From: Gp13-AA77 sp035578005
GTDB taxonomy: Bacteria > Acidobacteriota > Terriglobia > UBA7540
Reading direction: 5' to 3'
Assembly: GCA_035578005.1 (NCBI GenBank)
Contig: DATJYK010000085.1
Coordinates: 9,875 to 73,874, forward strand
Length of the DNA stretch: 64,000 nt
Both the position numbers and the translations under genes were made by a program. Below, piece by piece: positions 41,709 through 49,409 of this stretch; positions within the stretch are counted from its first letter, which is position 1, and the number at the start of each line of letters is the position of its first letter. The notes beneath the pieces are model-generated. The model searched no databases. It saw only the letters and a program-made list of their open reading frames with translations, and was not told the DNA's origin.

Positions 41709-42887
41709 ATGCCTCGTAGGCGCGCGTCCGACACCCCTGTAACTCTCGCCCACCGGGTTGAAGCCAGTGGCGGTCTCGCCTCGTATGCCATGCGGGTGGA
41801 AGAGACCGAGGGTCGCCGTTATCCTGAGCCCTCGCATCCTTACCGCAATGAATACCTGCGCGACCGTGACCGCATCATTCACGCGCGCGCCTTCCGCCGG
41901 CTGGAAGACAAGACGCAGGTCTTCTCCCGCCGCTATTCCGACCACTTCCGCACGCGGCTGACGCACACCCTGGAGGTGACGCAGATCAGCCGCACCATCG
42001 CCGGCGCGCTGGGATTGAACAGCGACCTGGTGGAGGCGCTGGCCCTGGTCCATGACGTGGGCCATCCGCCGTTCGGACATACGGGCGAAGCCGCGCTTGA
42101 CCGTCTCATGCAGCGCTACGGCGAGCGCTTCGATCACAACCTCCACGCGCTTGGCATCGTGGAGCGTTTCGAGCAAAAATACGCCGCCTTTCCCGGGCTT
42201 AACCTCACCTTCGAGGTGCGCGAGGGGATCATCAAGCACTCGCGCGACTACGATGCCAAGCTCCATCCCGAGCTCATCGAGTATCGCCTCACCGAGCGCC
42301 CGCCGCTCGAAGCGCAGCTCATCGACCTGGCTGACGAGATCGCTTACAACTCTGCCGACCTCGACGACGGTTACGAATCGAAGCTGCTTACCCTGGAAAT
42401 AATTCGCGAAGGCGTACCGCTGTTTGAGGTTTTCTATCGCCCGGTTGAGCGCCGTTACCCGGAGGCCGCCGAGAAACTGCGCTTCAACGAGGCGCTGAAG
42501 GGTTTGCTCGATGCCTTGGCCACAGACCTCATCGATTCCACCCGCGCCAGAGTCGAACTGCAGGGCGCGCGAAGTGTGGCGGACGTTCGGGCCTCGGCCT
42601 CACGCCTGGTGGGTTTCAGTGAGGCCAAGGCTGGCGAGAACCGGTCCCTGAAGGAATTTCTCCAACGAAGTCTTTACGAGCATCCGAACGTAGACCGCGA
42701 GCGCAAGGGCATCGCCCGGCTTATCGACGGGCTTTTCGACTACTTTATGAACGAGCCCCGGCGGCTTCCACCCGCCTATTTCGCCAAGACACAAGAAGAG
42801 CCGGCTCATCGAGTAATTTGTGACTATATCGCCGGCATGACGGACAACTACCTTCGCGAGCAGTGGTCGCAGTACGTCGGACAATAG
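41709..42887 (+). CDS. dGTPase-like HD-domain triphosphohydrolase
   Basis: Deoxyguanosinetriphosphate triphosphohydrolase-like enzyme, cytosolic, splits dNTPs to nucleoside and triphosphate. 392 residues. Begins with SGGLASYAMRVEETEGRRYPEPSHPYRNEYLRDRDRIIHARAFRRLEDKTQVF, then HD metal ligands RLTHTLEVTQISRTIA, ALVHDVGHPPFGHTGE and DEIAYNSADLDDG. Length fits the dgt-like subfamily. A TAAGAT hexamer lies 5 bases before the ATG and no ribosome-binding site is visible, so it may be leaderless. Confidence 0.94.
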   Translation: MPRRRASDTPVTLAHRVEASGGLASYAMRVEETEGRRYPEPSHPYRNEYLRDRDRIIHARAFRRLEDKTQVFSRRYSDHFRTRLTHTLEVTQISRTIAGALGLNSDLVEALALVHDVGHPPFGHTGEAALDRLMQRYGERFDHNLHALGIVERFEQKYAAFPGLNLTFEVREGIIKHSRDYDAKLHPELIEYRLTERPPLEAQLIDLADEIAYNSADLDDGYESKLLTLEIIREGVPLFEVFYRPVERRYPEAAEKLRFNEALKGLLDALATDLIDSTRARVELQGARSVADVRASASRLVGFSEAKAGENRSLKEFLQRSLYEHPNVDRERKGIARLIDGLFDYFMNEPRRLPPAYFAKTQEEPAHRVICDYIAGMTDNYLREQWSQYVGQ

Positions 42888-42952
42888 CGTTGGTGCGATT
42901 CGTCAGCGGAGAGGTGCGGAGTGAGCGCCGAGCGCGCCGTCGCGGCGCAGGC

Positions 42953-44131
42953 TCAACCCACGTGCCGCCCCAAAGCGGCCCATTGGGTGATCCAATCGGC
43001 CGTCCCCCGGTAGCCGGGGGACTTGAAGGCGGCGCGAAGGTACGCTGTGCAGGAGCGGGTTTTCGAGCTTCGCAAGCTCAACACCAGTTTTTGAATATCG
43101 ATGGCCAGCGTGAGGTGCTGCTCCAGGAACGGCCGCCGCGCCACCATTTCGATCATCGTCTGGCCCAGCACGTCAGCGTCATGCCAATCGCCCAGCTTGC
43201 CTTGGAGTTGGCGGAGCCAATCCAGAACTTCGACGCTTCCTGGAATCTCAAGGTCAGCCGCTACTTCGATGGTATATCGTAGCCGTTTGGCCGCGATGCG
43301 AAGGGCGTGCAGGGCGCTCGGGTGGCGCGCCGAGTCGGCGGAGCGGCCTTCGAAATCCTGCCAAAGGTCGCCGAGGCGCTCGGCGAAGCGCGCGGCAGGC
43401 GTCATTTCAACCTTCTCTGCTTGCGGTCCGGCCTCCGCTGGCGTGACGGGCGGCGCTTCCGTTGTCCCTTGCTCCGGGAAGGTAATCACGCGTGATGCAG
43501 CCGCGGACTTCGCCTCGTCAGCCAGCTCAGCGCGCAGACGGAGATAGACCTCCGCCAGGTTAAGCCGGGTGAGCCTGCGATGGGCGCGCGCTGCGGTCTT
43601 GGGCCTAAGTTTCAGGATGTACGCATGGACGGCCTCCCAGGCTTCGCGGTGCGTCGCGCGCTTGCGAGCCAGGATGCGGCCGGTCCGCCAAGCCATCACG
43701 TCCTGATTCCGCAGATCGCCCAAAGCTCGCCGGGCGCGCTGCAGCCGGCGGCGGAGCTTCTGAATCTCCTGCGGCCTCGGTGGCGCATAAAGAAAGTCCA
43801 TAAGAGATTGCACCCGGCGGCTGGCCACGCGGAGATCGTGAACAGGCTTGGGTGATTCGTCGCGCAACACCTTGGGCTCCAAAGTCACCAGCCGGTCAAG
43901 CTGCTGCAGCGCAAGCTTCTGCACCTGACTCCACACGTCGGCGCGCTCGAGCTGGCGCACGGCTGACGCTTCGGCAACGGGCCGGTCTTCTTTCAAGCGA
44001 GAGGCTGATGGGCCAGGAGAAGGGCCGGCAACCAGTACCGCGTCGGCCGTTTGCGCCGGGTGCGGGACCCTCCGCCTATGCGCGCGGTCGGTGTCGCTCG
44101 AAGGCGCCTTGGTTTCGCGCGTTTTGGCCAT
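42953..44131 (-). CDS. CHAD-domain protein
   Basis: 392 residues, ATG at 44131. CHAD (conserved histidine alpha-helical) domain from about 75 to the end: KPVHDLRVASRRVQSLMDFLYAP, RRARRALGDLRNQDVMAWR and, in the second half, HALRIAAKRLRYTIEVAADL and LQGKLGDWHDADVLGQTM. A low-complexity linker around 225-250 divides the two halves. CHAD proteins bind polyphosphate through their basic helices. The first about 60 residues are disordered and basic. Convergent with the dGTPase-like gene. Confidence 0.93.
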   Translation of the reverse strand: MAKTRETKAPSSDTDRAHRRRVPHPAQTADAVLVAGPSPGPSASRLKEDRPVAEASAVRQLERADVWSQVQKLALQQLDRLVTLEPKVLRDESPKPVHDLRVASRRVQSLMDFLYAPPRPQEIQKLRRRLQRARRALGDLRNQDVMAWRTGRILARKRATHREAWEAVHAYILKLRPKTAARAHRRLTRLNLAEVYLRLRAELADEAKSAAASRVITFPEQGTTEAPPVTPAEAGPQAEKVEMTPAARFAERLGDLWQDFEGRSADSARHPSALHALRIAAKRLRYTIEVAADLEIPGSVEVLDWLRQLQGKLGDWHDADVLGQTMIEMVARRPFLEQHLTLAIDIQKLVLSLRSSKTRSCTAYLRAAFKSPGYRGTADWITQWAALGRHVG

Positions 44132-44191
44132 GGGAGTTCGCGCTGATTATATCCCACAAAGCGCGGCTTAGACACCCTGGCATCTAACCTG

Positions 44192-44394
44192 CGTTTCTCA
44201 GCAGGATTCGAAAAGGGCGGGGCTTTTCAGCCCCGCCGAATCCTGCGAAATCGCGGTCTTTGTGTTCCGCTCTCGGCACAGCTCGCTGACGGCAAGCTGT
44301 GCCGAGAGCGGAACACGTCAAATATCAAACCGACGTTGTAACGGCGGGGCTGTGAAGCCCCGCAATTTTCGGATCCTGGTGAGAAACGCAGGCT
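44192..44394. repeat. About 200-base nested palindrome
   Basis: Centre: 22-base perfect arms 44262-44283 (GTGTTCCGCTCTCGGCACAG-CT) and 44295-44316 with an 11-base loop. Around it: GGCGGGGCTTTTCAGCCCCGCC (44217-44238) and GGCGGGGCTGTGAAGCCCCGC (44343-44363), and the outer arms GCGTTTCTCA (44192) with TGAGAAACGC (44384). It lies just before the thioredoxin gene and is divergent from the CHAD gene. Confidence 0.85.
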
Positions 44395-44467
44395 GACACC
44401 GCAATTGAATTCGTCCGCTACGGTTGCTCGTGTTCTGCATCCATTAAGTGTTGACCGGAGGACGATC

Positions 44468-44911
44468 ATGCCTATTATTCGCGCCTGCGCGCACTGCGGC
44501 AGAAAGAACCGCGTTCCGATAGTAGCCCTCGCGGGGGGCGCGCGCTGTGGAGATTGCAAGTCGCCGTTGACACTTCTCGCAGAGCCGCTTGCCGTTGACG
44601 ATGCGCTCTTCGACGAAGTTGTGCAGAACGCCCCAGTGCCGGTGCTTGTGGACTTCTGGGCGGAATGGTGTGGACCGTGCCGGATGGCTGCACCGGAAGT
44701 GGCTCGAACGGCCGCCGATATGGCCGGGAAGGCCATCGTACTGAAGGTGGATACGGACCGGTACCCTGAGCTTGCGGCACGCTACAACGTTCGTGGCATT
44801 CCTAATTTCGCAGTCTTCTCGGGTGGCCGCCTGGTGATGCAGCAGGCCGGCGTGGTGGGCCACCAGCAGATGGAGCAGTGGCTGCAGTGCGCCGTACCCA
44901 CTTCGGCGTAG
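44468..44911 (+). CDS. trxC: Thioredoxin 2 with N-terminal zinc ribbon
   Basis: 147 residues from ATG 44468 (GGAGGACG 7 bases upstream). A zinc ribbon precedes the fold: CAHCG at about 7-11 and CGDC at about 27-30. Thioredoxin domain with VDFWAEWCGPCRMAAPE (redox CGPC at about 68-71), KVDTDRYPELAARYNVRGIPNFAVF with the cis-Pro. TrxC-type proteins serve in oxidative stress. It is next to the peroxidase-encapsulin pair, fitting a peroxide defence island. Confidence 0.94.
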   Translation: MPIIRACAHCGRKNRVPIVALAGGARCGDCKSPLTLLAEPLAVDDALFDEVVQNAPVPVLVDFWAEWCGPCRMAAPEVARTAADMAGKAIVLKVDTDRYPELAARYNVRGIPNFAVFSGGRLVMQQAGVVGHQQMEQWLQCAVPTSA

Positions 44912-45104
44912 CGGGCCTTTCCGTGCTGCGTCCTGCTGTCTGAATATCTGCGTCCGGGGCGTTCAAATGACACCATTACGAGGCGCTGTGGCGGTGGACA
45001 TCTGTCGAGAGGCAGTGGTAAGCTCGCTCCGATTTTATACGCATGAAAGGCTGTCCGAACATCCCGCTGAAACGGGTCCGGCCAGCCTCGCACGATGAGT
45101 TCTG

Positions 45105-46223
45105 ATGGCGGTTAACCCAACCGGCGGCCCACAGCTCGAGAGTGCCACGCGCGGCGTGGCGCAAGCGGTGGTTGCACCGCTTACTCGCGCTGCGATCTTT
45201 CTGGTGGCGACGCTGAAGCCAGACCCCGGCAGTCGAACCGGCACTCGAACCGTCATTCGGTCTTTCTGCGCGGACCTCGCGGCTATCTTTCGCGCGGTCG
45301 AATTTCGCGACATTGAGGCCGGACTTTCCTGCGTCATGGGGATTGGTTCCGACGCCTGGGACCAGCTCTTTGGCGCGCCGCGCCCCGCGGAGCTGCACCC
45401 TTTTCGCGAGATTCGCGCCGGGGCGCGTCATGCCGTCTCAACCCCGGGAGACCTGCTGTTCCACATCCGCGCGAAGCGCATGGATCTGTGTTTTGAGATG
45501 GCCACGCAAATCATGGCGCGAATCGGTGAGGTGGTTTCGCCCGTCGACGAGGTGCACGGATTCCGGTACTTCGACGCGCGCGATCTCCTGGGGTTTGTGG
45601 ACGGCACGGAGAATCCCAGGGGCGATGAAGTTGCGGAAGCGGCGCTCATTGGCGACGAGGATGCCGCCTTCGCCGGCGGAAGCTACGTGATCGTGCAGAA
45701 GTACCTGCACGATATGGTCGGCTGGAATGCTCTGTCCACGGAGGCGCAGGAGCGAATTATCGGGCGAACCAAACTCTCCGATATCGAACTCGACGATTCG
45801 GTTAAGCCCACTTCAGCGCACAACGCCCTTACGGTGATCGAGGAAAACGGCAGACAGATCCAAATCCTGCGCGATAACATGCCTTTCGGGAGCGCCGGCT
45901 CGGGGGAATTTGGGACCTATTTTATTGGCTACAGCCGTTCACCTCGCACCATTGAGCAGATGCTTGAGAACATGTTTATCGGGCGGCCGCCCGGCAACTA
46001 TGACCGTCTGCTCGATTTCAGCCGCGCCGTTACCGGGAGTCTTTTCTTCGTGCCCACTGCCACATTCCTGGAGGACGTTGCGGAAGAGGCATCTGACGCG
46101 CCTCCGGCCGCTTCGCAGGCCGCGCAACCCGCGCCGAGCATCCCACAAGAGAGTAATGGTCGGCGCGAGCGTGACGGCTCATTGGGTATCGGTTCCCTGA
46201 AAGGAGACGTCGAACATGAATAA
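45105..46223 (+). CDS. DyP-type peroxidase, encapsulin cargo
   Basis: Haem peroxidase of the dye-decolourising family. 372 residues. DyP hallmark GFVDGTENPRGDE (about 165-177; catalytic Asp), proximal haem His in KPTSAHNALTV (about 228) and distal Arg in YFIGYSRSPRTIEQML. A Pro/Ala linker (about 325-352) leads to the last 16 residues, DGSLGIGSLKGDVEHE, a textbook encapsulin-targeting peptide (SLGIGSL). The encapsulin gene overlaps this gene's stop by 8 bases. So the enzyme is expected to be packed inside the shell, giving a peroxide-handling nanocompartment. Confidence 0.96.
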   Translation: MAVNPTGGPQLESATRGVAQAVVAPLTRAAIFLVATLKPDPGSRTGTRTVIRSFCADLAAIFRAVEFRDIEAGLSCVMGIGSDAWDQLFGAPRPAELHPFREIRAGARHAVSTPGDLLFHIRAKRMDLCFEMATQIMARIGEVVSPVDEVHGFRYFDARDLLGFVDGTENPRGDEVAEAALIGDEDAAFAGGSYVIVQKYLHDMVGWNALSTEAQERIIGRTKLSDIELDDSVKPTSAHNALTVIEENGRQIQILRDNMPFGSAGSGEFGTYFIGYSRSPRTIEQMLENMFIGRPPGNYDRLLDFSRAVTGSLFFVPTATFLEDVAEEASDAPPAASQAAQPAPSIPQESNGRRERDGSLGIGSLKGDVEHE

Positions 46224-47046
46224 TCTGCATCGCGAGCTTGCCCCGATTTCTGATGCCGCCTGGGCCCAGATCGAAGAGGAAGTAACGCGGACGTTCAAGC
46301 GCCATCTTGCGGGCCGGCGGGCGGTGGATGTACGAGGGCCGGCCGGTACGGGCCTCTCGGCCGTAGGCACCGGCCACCTGCGGGAAATTGCTACGCCGGG
46401 GGATGGCGTCCACGGTCGTCAGCGGGAAGTGAAACCGCTGGTTGAGCTCCGCGTTCCCTACGAACTGGAGCGGCAGATGATCGACGACGTGGAACGCGGC
46501 GCCAATGATTCTGACTGGGAGCCGGCGAAGATCGCGGCGCGCCGCCTGGCTTTTGCGGAGGACGGCGCCATATTTGTGGGCTATAGCGCGGCCGGGATCG
46601 TCGGCATCTGCGAGGGAACCAGCAACCCGAAGAAAACCCTGCCCGGCGATGTAAGTCAGTACCCGCAAGCTATTGCGGAGGCGCTGAGCCAGTTGCGGAC
46701 GGCCGGCGTAAACGGGCCTTACACGGTGCTGCTGGGCGCCGACGCGTATACCGCCTTGGCTGAAACCAGCGATTACGGCTATCCGGTTCTGGAACACGTC
46801 AAGCGCCTGGTGGGCGAAAGATCGGAGGATAAGATCATCTGGGCGCCCGGCATCCCGGGCGCGGTGGTTCTGACCACCCGTGGCGGCGACTTCGAACTGC
46901 ACATTGGCCAGGACACTTCCATCGGCTACTTGAGCCACACCGATAGCACGGTCCGCCTCTACTTGCAGGAGACTTTTACCTTCCTGCTGCTCACCACCGA
47001 GGCCGCCGTCGCCTTGGCGCCGCCGGCGGCAAAAAAGAAGCGTTGA
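46216..47046 (+). CDS. Family 1 encapsulin shell protein
   Basis: 276 residues, ATG overlapping the DyP stop, AAGGAGACG 8 bases upstream. HK97-fold linocin/encapsulin family: LHRELAPISDAAWAQIEEEVTRTFKRHLAGRRAVDVRGP at the N-terminus, RREVKPLVELRVPYELERQMIDDVERG, then EDGAIFVGYSAAGIVGICEGTSN, the P-domain, and HIGQDTSIGYLSHTDSTVRLYLQETFTF. A short basic tail KKKR follows. Length (about 270) is typical of T=1 shells. It forms a self-assembling compartment around the co-encoded DyP. Confidence 0.97.
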   Translation: MNNLHRELAPISDAAWAQIEEEVTRTFKRHLAGRRAVDVRGPAGTGLSAVGTGHLREIATPGDGVHGRQREVKPLVELRVPYELERQMIDDVERGANDSDWEPAKIAARRLAFAEDGAIFVGYSAAGIVGICEGTSNPKKTLPGDVSQYPQAIAEALSQLRTAGVNGPYTVLLGADAYTALAETSDYGYPVLEHVKRLVGERSEDKIIWAPGIPGAVVLTTRGGDFELHIGQDTSIGYLSHTDSTVRLYLQETFTFLLLTTEAAVALAPPAAKKKR

Positions 47047-47340
47047 TGCACGGCGTTACGGCACCGGCTGCGCCGGGTGTCAGGCGCACAAGAAGGGGAG
47101 CCGCCTTGAAATCCTCGTCCGGTCAACTTAATCGGCCAGCAGAATCGCTCGCGTTCGCCACGATGCAAGGTAACCGGAAACACGGTTGTCTCGGTCTCTT
47201 GCACCGTCCGCACCTCAAGCCACTCAGGAGTTGACATCACGCGGTAGCGCACAACTCCGGGCGTTCTCCGATCCGTCAATTCCTCGTGCACTGCGACGAG
47301 CACAGCCGGATCGGCGCAATCCGAACTAAAAAAAAACTGC
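47047..47340. other. Gap after encapsulin gene
   Basis: A minus-strand open frame (46959-47303) has no recognisable signature and partly overlaps the encapsulin gene; not called. Ends in a nine-A run just before the ArsR promoter, which could help end leftward transcription. Confidence 0.4.
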
Positions 47341-47396
47341 TTGACATGGAACCAAATGGTTCCCTATAGTGAATAGGGAACTGAATGGTTCCCTAT
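47341..47396 (+). promoter_or_regulatory. ArsR-regulated sigma-70 promoter with two operator palindromes
   Basis: TTGACA (47341-47346), 18 bases, TATAGT (47365-47370). The spacer itself holds the palindrome GGAACCAAATGGTTCC (47348-47363), and a second one, ATAGGGAAC-TGAATG-GTTCCCTAT (47373-47396), covers the start site. Both share AACC/GGTT-type half-sites, so the regulator encoded next would block RNA polymerase: simple autorepression. Confidence 0.85.
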
Positions 47397-47403
47397 TTTG
47401 GCG

Positions 47404-47727
47404 ATGGAAAATGACGCGGTTTTCAAGGCTTTAGCCGATGCGAGCCGCCGGCAGCTCCTCGACCGGCTGCAGCGGAAAAATGGACAAACCCTGGGAGATC
47501 TTTGCCGGGGGCTGGACATGACCCGGCAAGCTGTGGCAAAACACCTGGCAATCCTCAAGAAGGCTAATTTGGTGTCTTGGAAGCGCCAGGGGAGGACACG
47601 CCTTCATTTCATCAATCCCGTCCCGATTCATGACATCGCTGAACGCTGGATCAGGAAGTTCGAATACCCGCGCCTGAGGGCGCTCTCAAAACTAAAGAAA
47701 ACTTTGGAGGGAATTAATGATGAGTAA
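47404..47727 (+). CDS. ArsR-family transcriptional regulator
   Basis: 107 residues from ATG 47404. Winged-helix ArsR/SmtB fold: DAVFKALADASRRQLLDRLQRKNGQTLGDLCRGLDMTRQAVAKHLAILKKANLV, wing RQGRTRLHFINPVPIHD. No metal-binding cysteines, so it is of the non-metal class usually paired with an AHSA1/SRPBCC protein. Its stop overlaps the start of that protein gene by 11 bases. Confidence 0.95.
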   Translation: MENDAVFKALADASRRQLLDRLQRKNGQTLGDLCRGLDMTRQAVAKHLAILKKANLVSWKRQGRTRLHFINPVPIHDIAERWIRKFEYPRLRALSKLKKTLEGINDE

Positions 47728-48175
47728 AACGGACGAAAGCGCCTTTGTTTACGTCACCTTCATCCGCACCACAGCAGAACGGTTATGGTCTGCGCTGACC
47801 AGCGCCGATTTCATGAAGGAATACTGGTTTGGCATGCACCTCAAGAGCGAATGGAAGGTTGGAGCGCAGTGGCAAATGATCTTCGCCGATGGACGGGTTG
47901 CCGACGGCGGAGAAGTCGTCGAATTCGAGCCGCCTAAACGCCTTGTGCTCAGTTGGCGCAATGAGTTCCGGCCGGAACTGAAGGCTGAGGGCTATGCGCG
48001 CTGCGTGATCGAACTCGAGCCCGTCTCCGAGGCTGTCAAGCTCACGATCACGCACACCATGGACCGCCCGGAGTCAAAGTTCATTAAAGCCGTGTCGAAT
48101 GGCTGGCCGCAAATTCTCTCCAACCTGAAATCCCTGCTCGAAACCGGCCAGATTGTGTTGAAAGGAATCCATTAG
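47717..48175 (+). CDS. SRPBCC/AHSA1-family protein
   Basis: 152 residues, GGAGGG upstream and overlapping the ArsR gene. Activator-of-Hsp90-homologue-1 (START-like) fold: FVYVTFIRTTAERLWSALTSADFMKEYWFG, ADGGEVVEFEPPKRLVLSWR, VKLTITHTMDRPESKFIKAVSNGWPQILSNLKSLLETG. These proteins bind hydrophobic ligands; the ArsR-AHSA1 pair is a very common two-gene module of unknown signal. Confidence 0.94.
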   Translation: MMSKTDESAFVYVTFIRTTAERLWSALTSADFMKEYWFGMHLKSEWKVGAQWQMIFADGRVADGGEVVEFEPPKRLVLSWRNEFRPELKAEGYARCVIELEPVSEAVKLTITHTMDRPESKFIKAVSNGWPQILSNLKSLLETGQIVLKGIH

Positions 48176-48252
48176 TGTCCAGCAGCCTCGCGGAAAATGG
48201 GATTTCGGACGTCGGAAAGATGAGGCGTCAGAGTTTGGGCGGGAACTCGTGG

Positions 48253-48366
48253 ATTCCCGCCTTCGCGGGAATGACTGCGTGGAGGCAGGATCTTTAAGTC
48301 CAACCATGTCAACCCCGCGGAAGCGGGGTCCATCGGGGTCCATCGGGGTCCATCGGGGTCCGTCGG
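48253..48366. repeat. Palindrome and tandem 10-base repeat
   Basis: ATTCCCGCCTTCGCGGGAAT (48253-48272) belongs to the same palindrome family as 2145 and 63106. 48331-48360 is three perfect head-to-tail copies of CATCGGGGTC, with a degraded fourth (CGTCGGGACC). Confidence 0.8.
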
Positions 48367-48381
48367 GACCCGTGGTTTTTA

Positions 48382-48410
48382 TTGACAATCCGGTAATCAT
48401 GCGCTATATA
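48382..48410 (+). promoter_or_regulatory. Consensus sigma-70 promoter before the broken ANR-family gene
   Basis: TTGACA (48382-48387), 17 bases, TATATA (48405-48410). It precedes the relic at 48443 by 33 bases, the same arrangement as at 37515, suggesting that the promoter travels with the family gene. Confidence 0.75.
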
Positions 48411-48442
48411 CATATCGACGTCGCGTCTTTGGGGTTGGCGGC

Positions 48443-48800
48443 ATGTCCATTCGTCTCAAACGTACGGTGACAGTGGCGCGCTTGGAGGCCAATCGGCGCA
48501 GCGCCCTCAAAATCGACGGGGCCGCGCACAGAGGCCGGCAAGCGCCGGTCGAGTTTGAACGCGCTGCGCGGGGGCGGGCGATCAAGGGCTAAGGAATTGT
48601 TCTGGTGGGTTCTGATGAATGCACGGGTGGGCAAGGTGCTGCAGACGGCTCCCGAGTTGATCACCCGGGAGCAACGTTCACTGCCCAGCATCGATGAACG
48701 GCTGCAATGTTTCTTGTCCGAACAGGACATTAAGGACGCGATTTGCTGGCGTAGGGCCGTCAGGGCTCGACGAAAAAAGAGTTTTGCGATCGAAGCCTAA
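48443..48800 (+). pseudogene. ANRxNAxKSTGPRT-family gene, frameshifted
   Basis: From ATG 48443 the frame reads MSIRLKRTVTVARLEANRRSALKIDGAA and then stops after 49 codons; the continuation RRSSLNALRGGGRSRAKELFWWVLMNARVGKVLQTAPELI lies in the next frame (about 48543-48800, ending SFAIEA). Together they make one family protein, ANRRSALKxxG...RRSSLNALR, broken by a frameshift around 48515-48545. The promoter and tail repeats are kept. Function unknown. Confidence 0.7.
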
Positions 48801-48891
48801 GACTCCTTTATTATCAACACGAATTTCGAACGAACCCAGCATCTATTTGATTCTAAGTATTTTATTTCATTAACCCAGCATCTTATTGATG
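48786..48891 (+). repeat. Tail of ANR-family gene, copy B
   Basis: CGATCGAAGCCTAAGACTCC and two CGAACCCAGCAT/TTAACCCAGCAT units about 40 bases apart; closely similar to 13345-13446 in inverse orientation. Confidence 0.7.
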
Positions 48892-49409
48892 CTCAGTGAT
48901 TTAACTGATTTCTCGACACTTTAGAACCTGCCGCTCCCGGGCGCTGGGCATAGCAGTCACGGGATCGAGATAGATTGGTGACACGCAGTTTTGCGGAATG
49001 TTTACTTGGCCCGCGCACTTGAATACTGTAGTTGATGTCTGTCTGAGCTAAAATCGCCCCCTGCGACGGGTGGCGCGGTGCCTGCTGGTCCAGAGGCACC
49101 CCCAAGCCGGACCCCCACCATGATGTGTGACGGCCGTCACAGCGTCTTACGTGCCATGTTGGGAGAGTAGCGCTTTATGGCAAACGCTGAATCGGTGGCT
49201 GCCGGATGGGTGGTTGCGGGAAACGGTGGGATGGTTGTGAACCGGTTGCCGGGATGTATATTGTTTAGTAACCTGTAAATTCTTACACTTGCTTCCTGAA
49301 CGTCGGGGCTGTCAAATCGAGGGTCTGAATAGAATGAAGGTTTTCGGGGGGACGAAACGTCGCTCGTCCACCCGTGGCAGGCGAAGGCTGAGAGGAGAGC
49401 AATCGTCTT
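48892..49409. other. 518-base regulatory-type gap before the porin-cytochrome genes
   Basis: Holds a perfect CRP-like palindrome (next entry) and AT-richer sequence at 49255-49290 that may include the promoter of the decaheme gene. No gene is seen. Confidence 0.5.
49126..49141. promoter_or_regulatory. Perfect CRP-type palindrome TGTGACGGCCGTCACA
   Basis: 16-base perfect dyad of the form TGTGA-N6-TCACA, the consensus of the CRP/FNR superfamily. It lies 269 bases before the decaheme cytochrome start. The same GTGA-N6-TCAC pattern occurs three times at 9806-9894. Confidence 0.7.

Noticed and set aside
46959..47303. Minus-strand open frame downstream of the encapsulin gene
   Set aside because: Overlaps the encapsulin 3' end, no family motif, Arg/Thr-rich; kept only as a remark on the gap.
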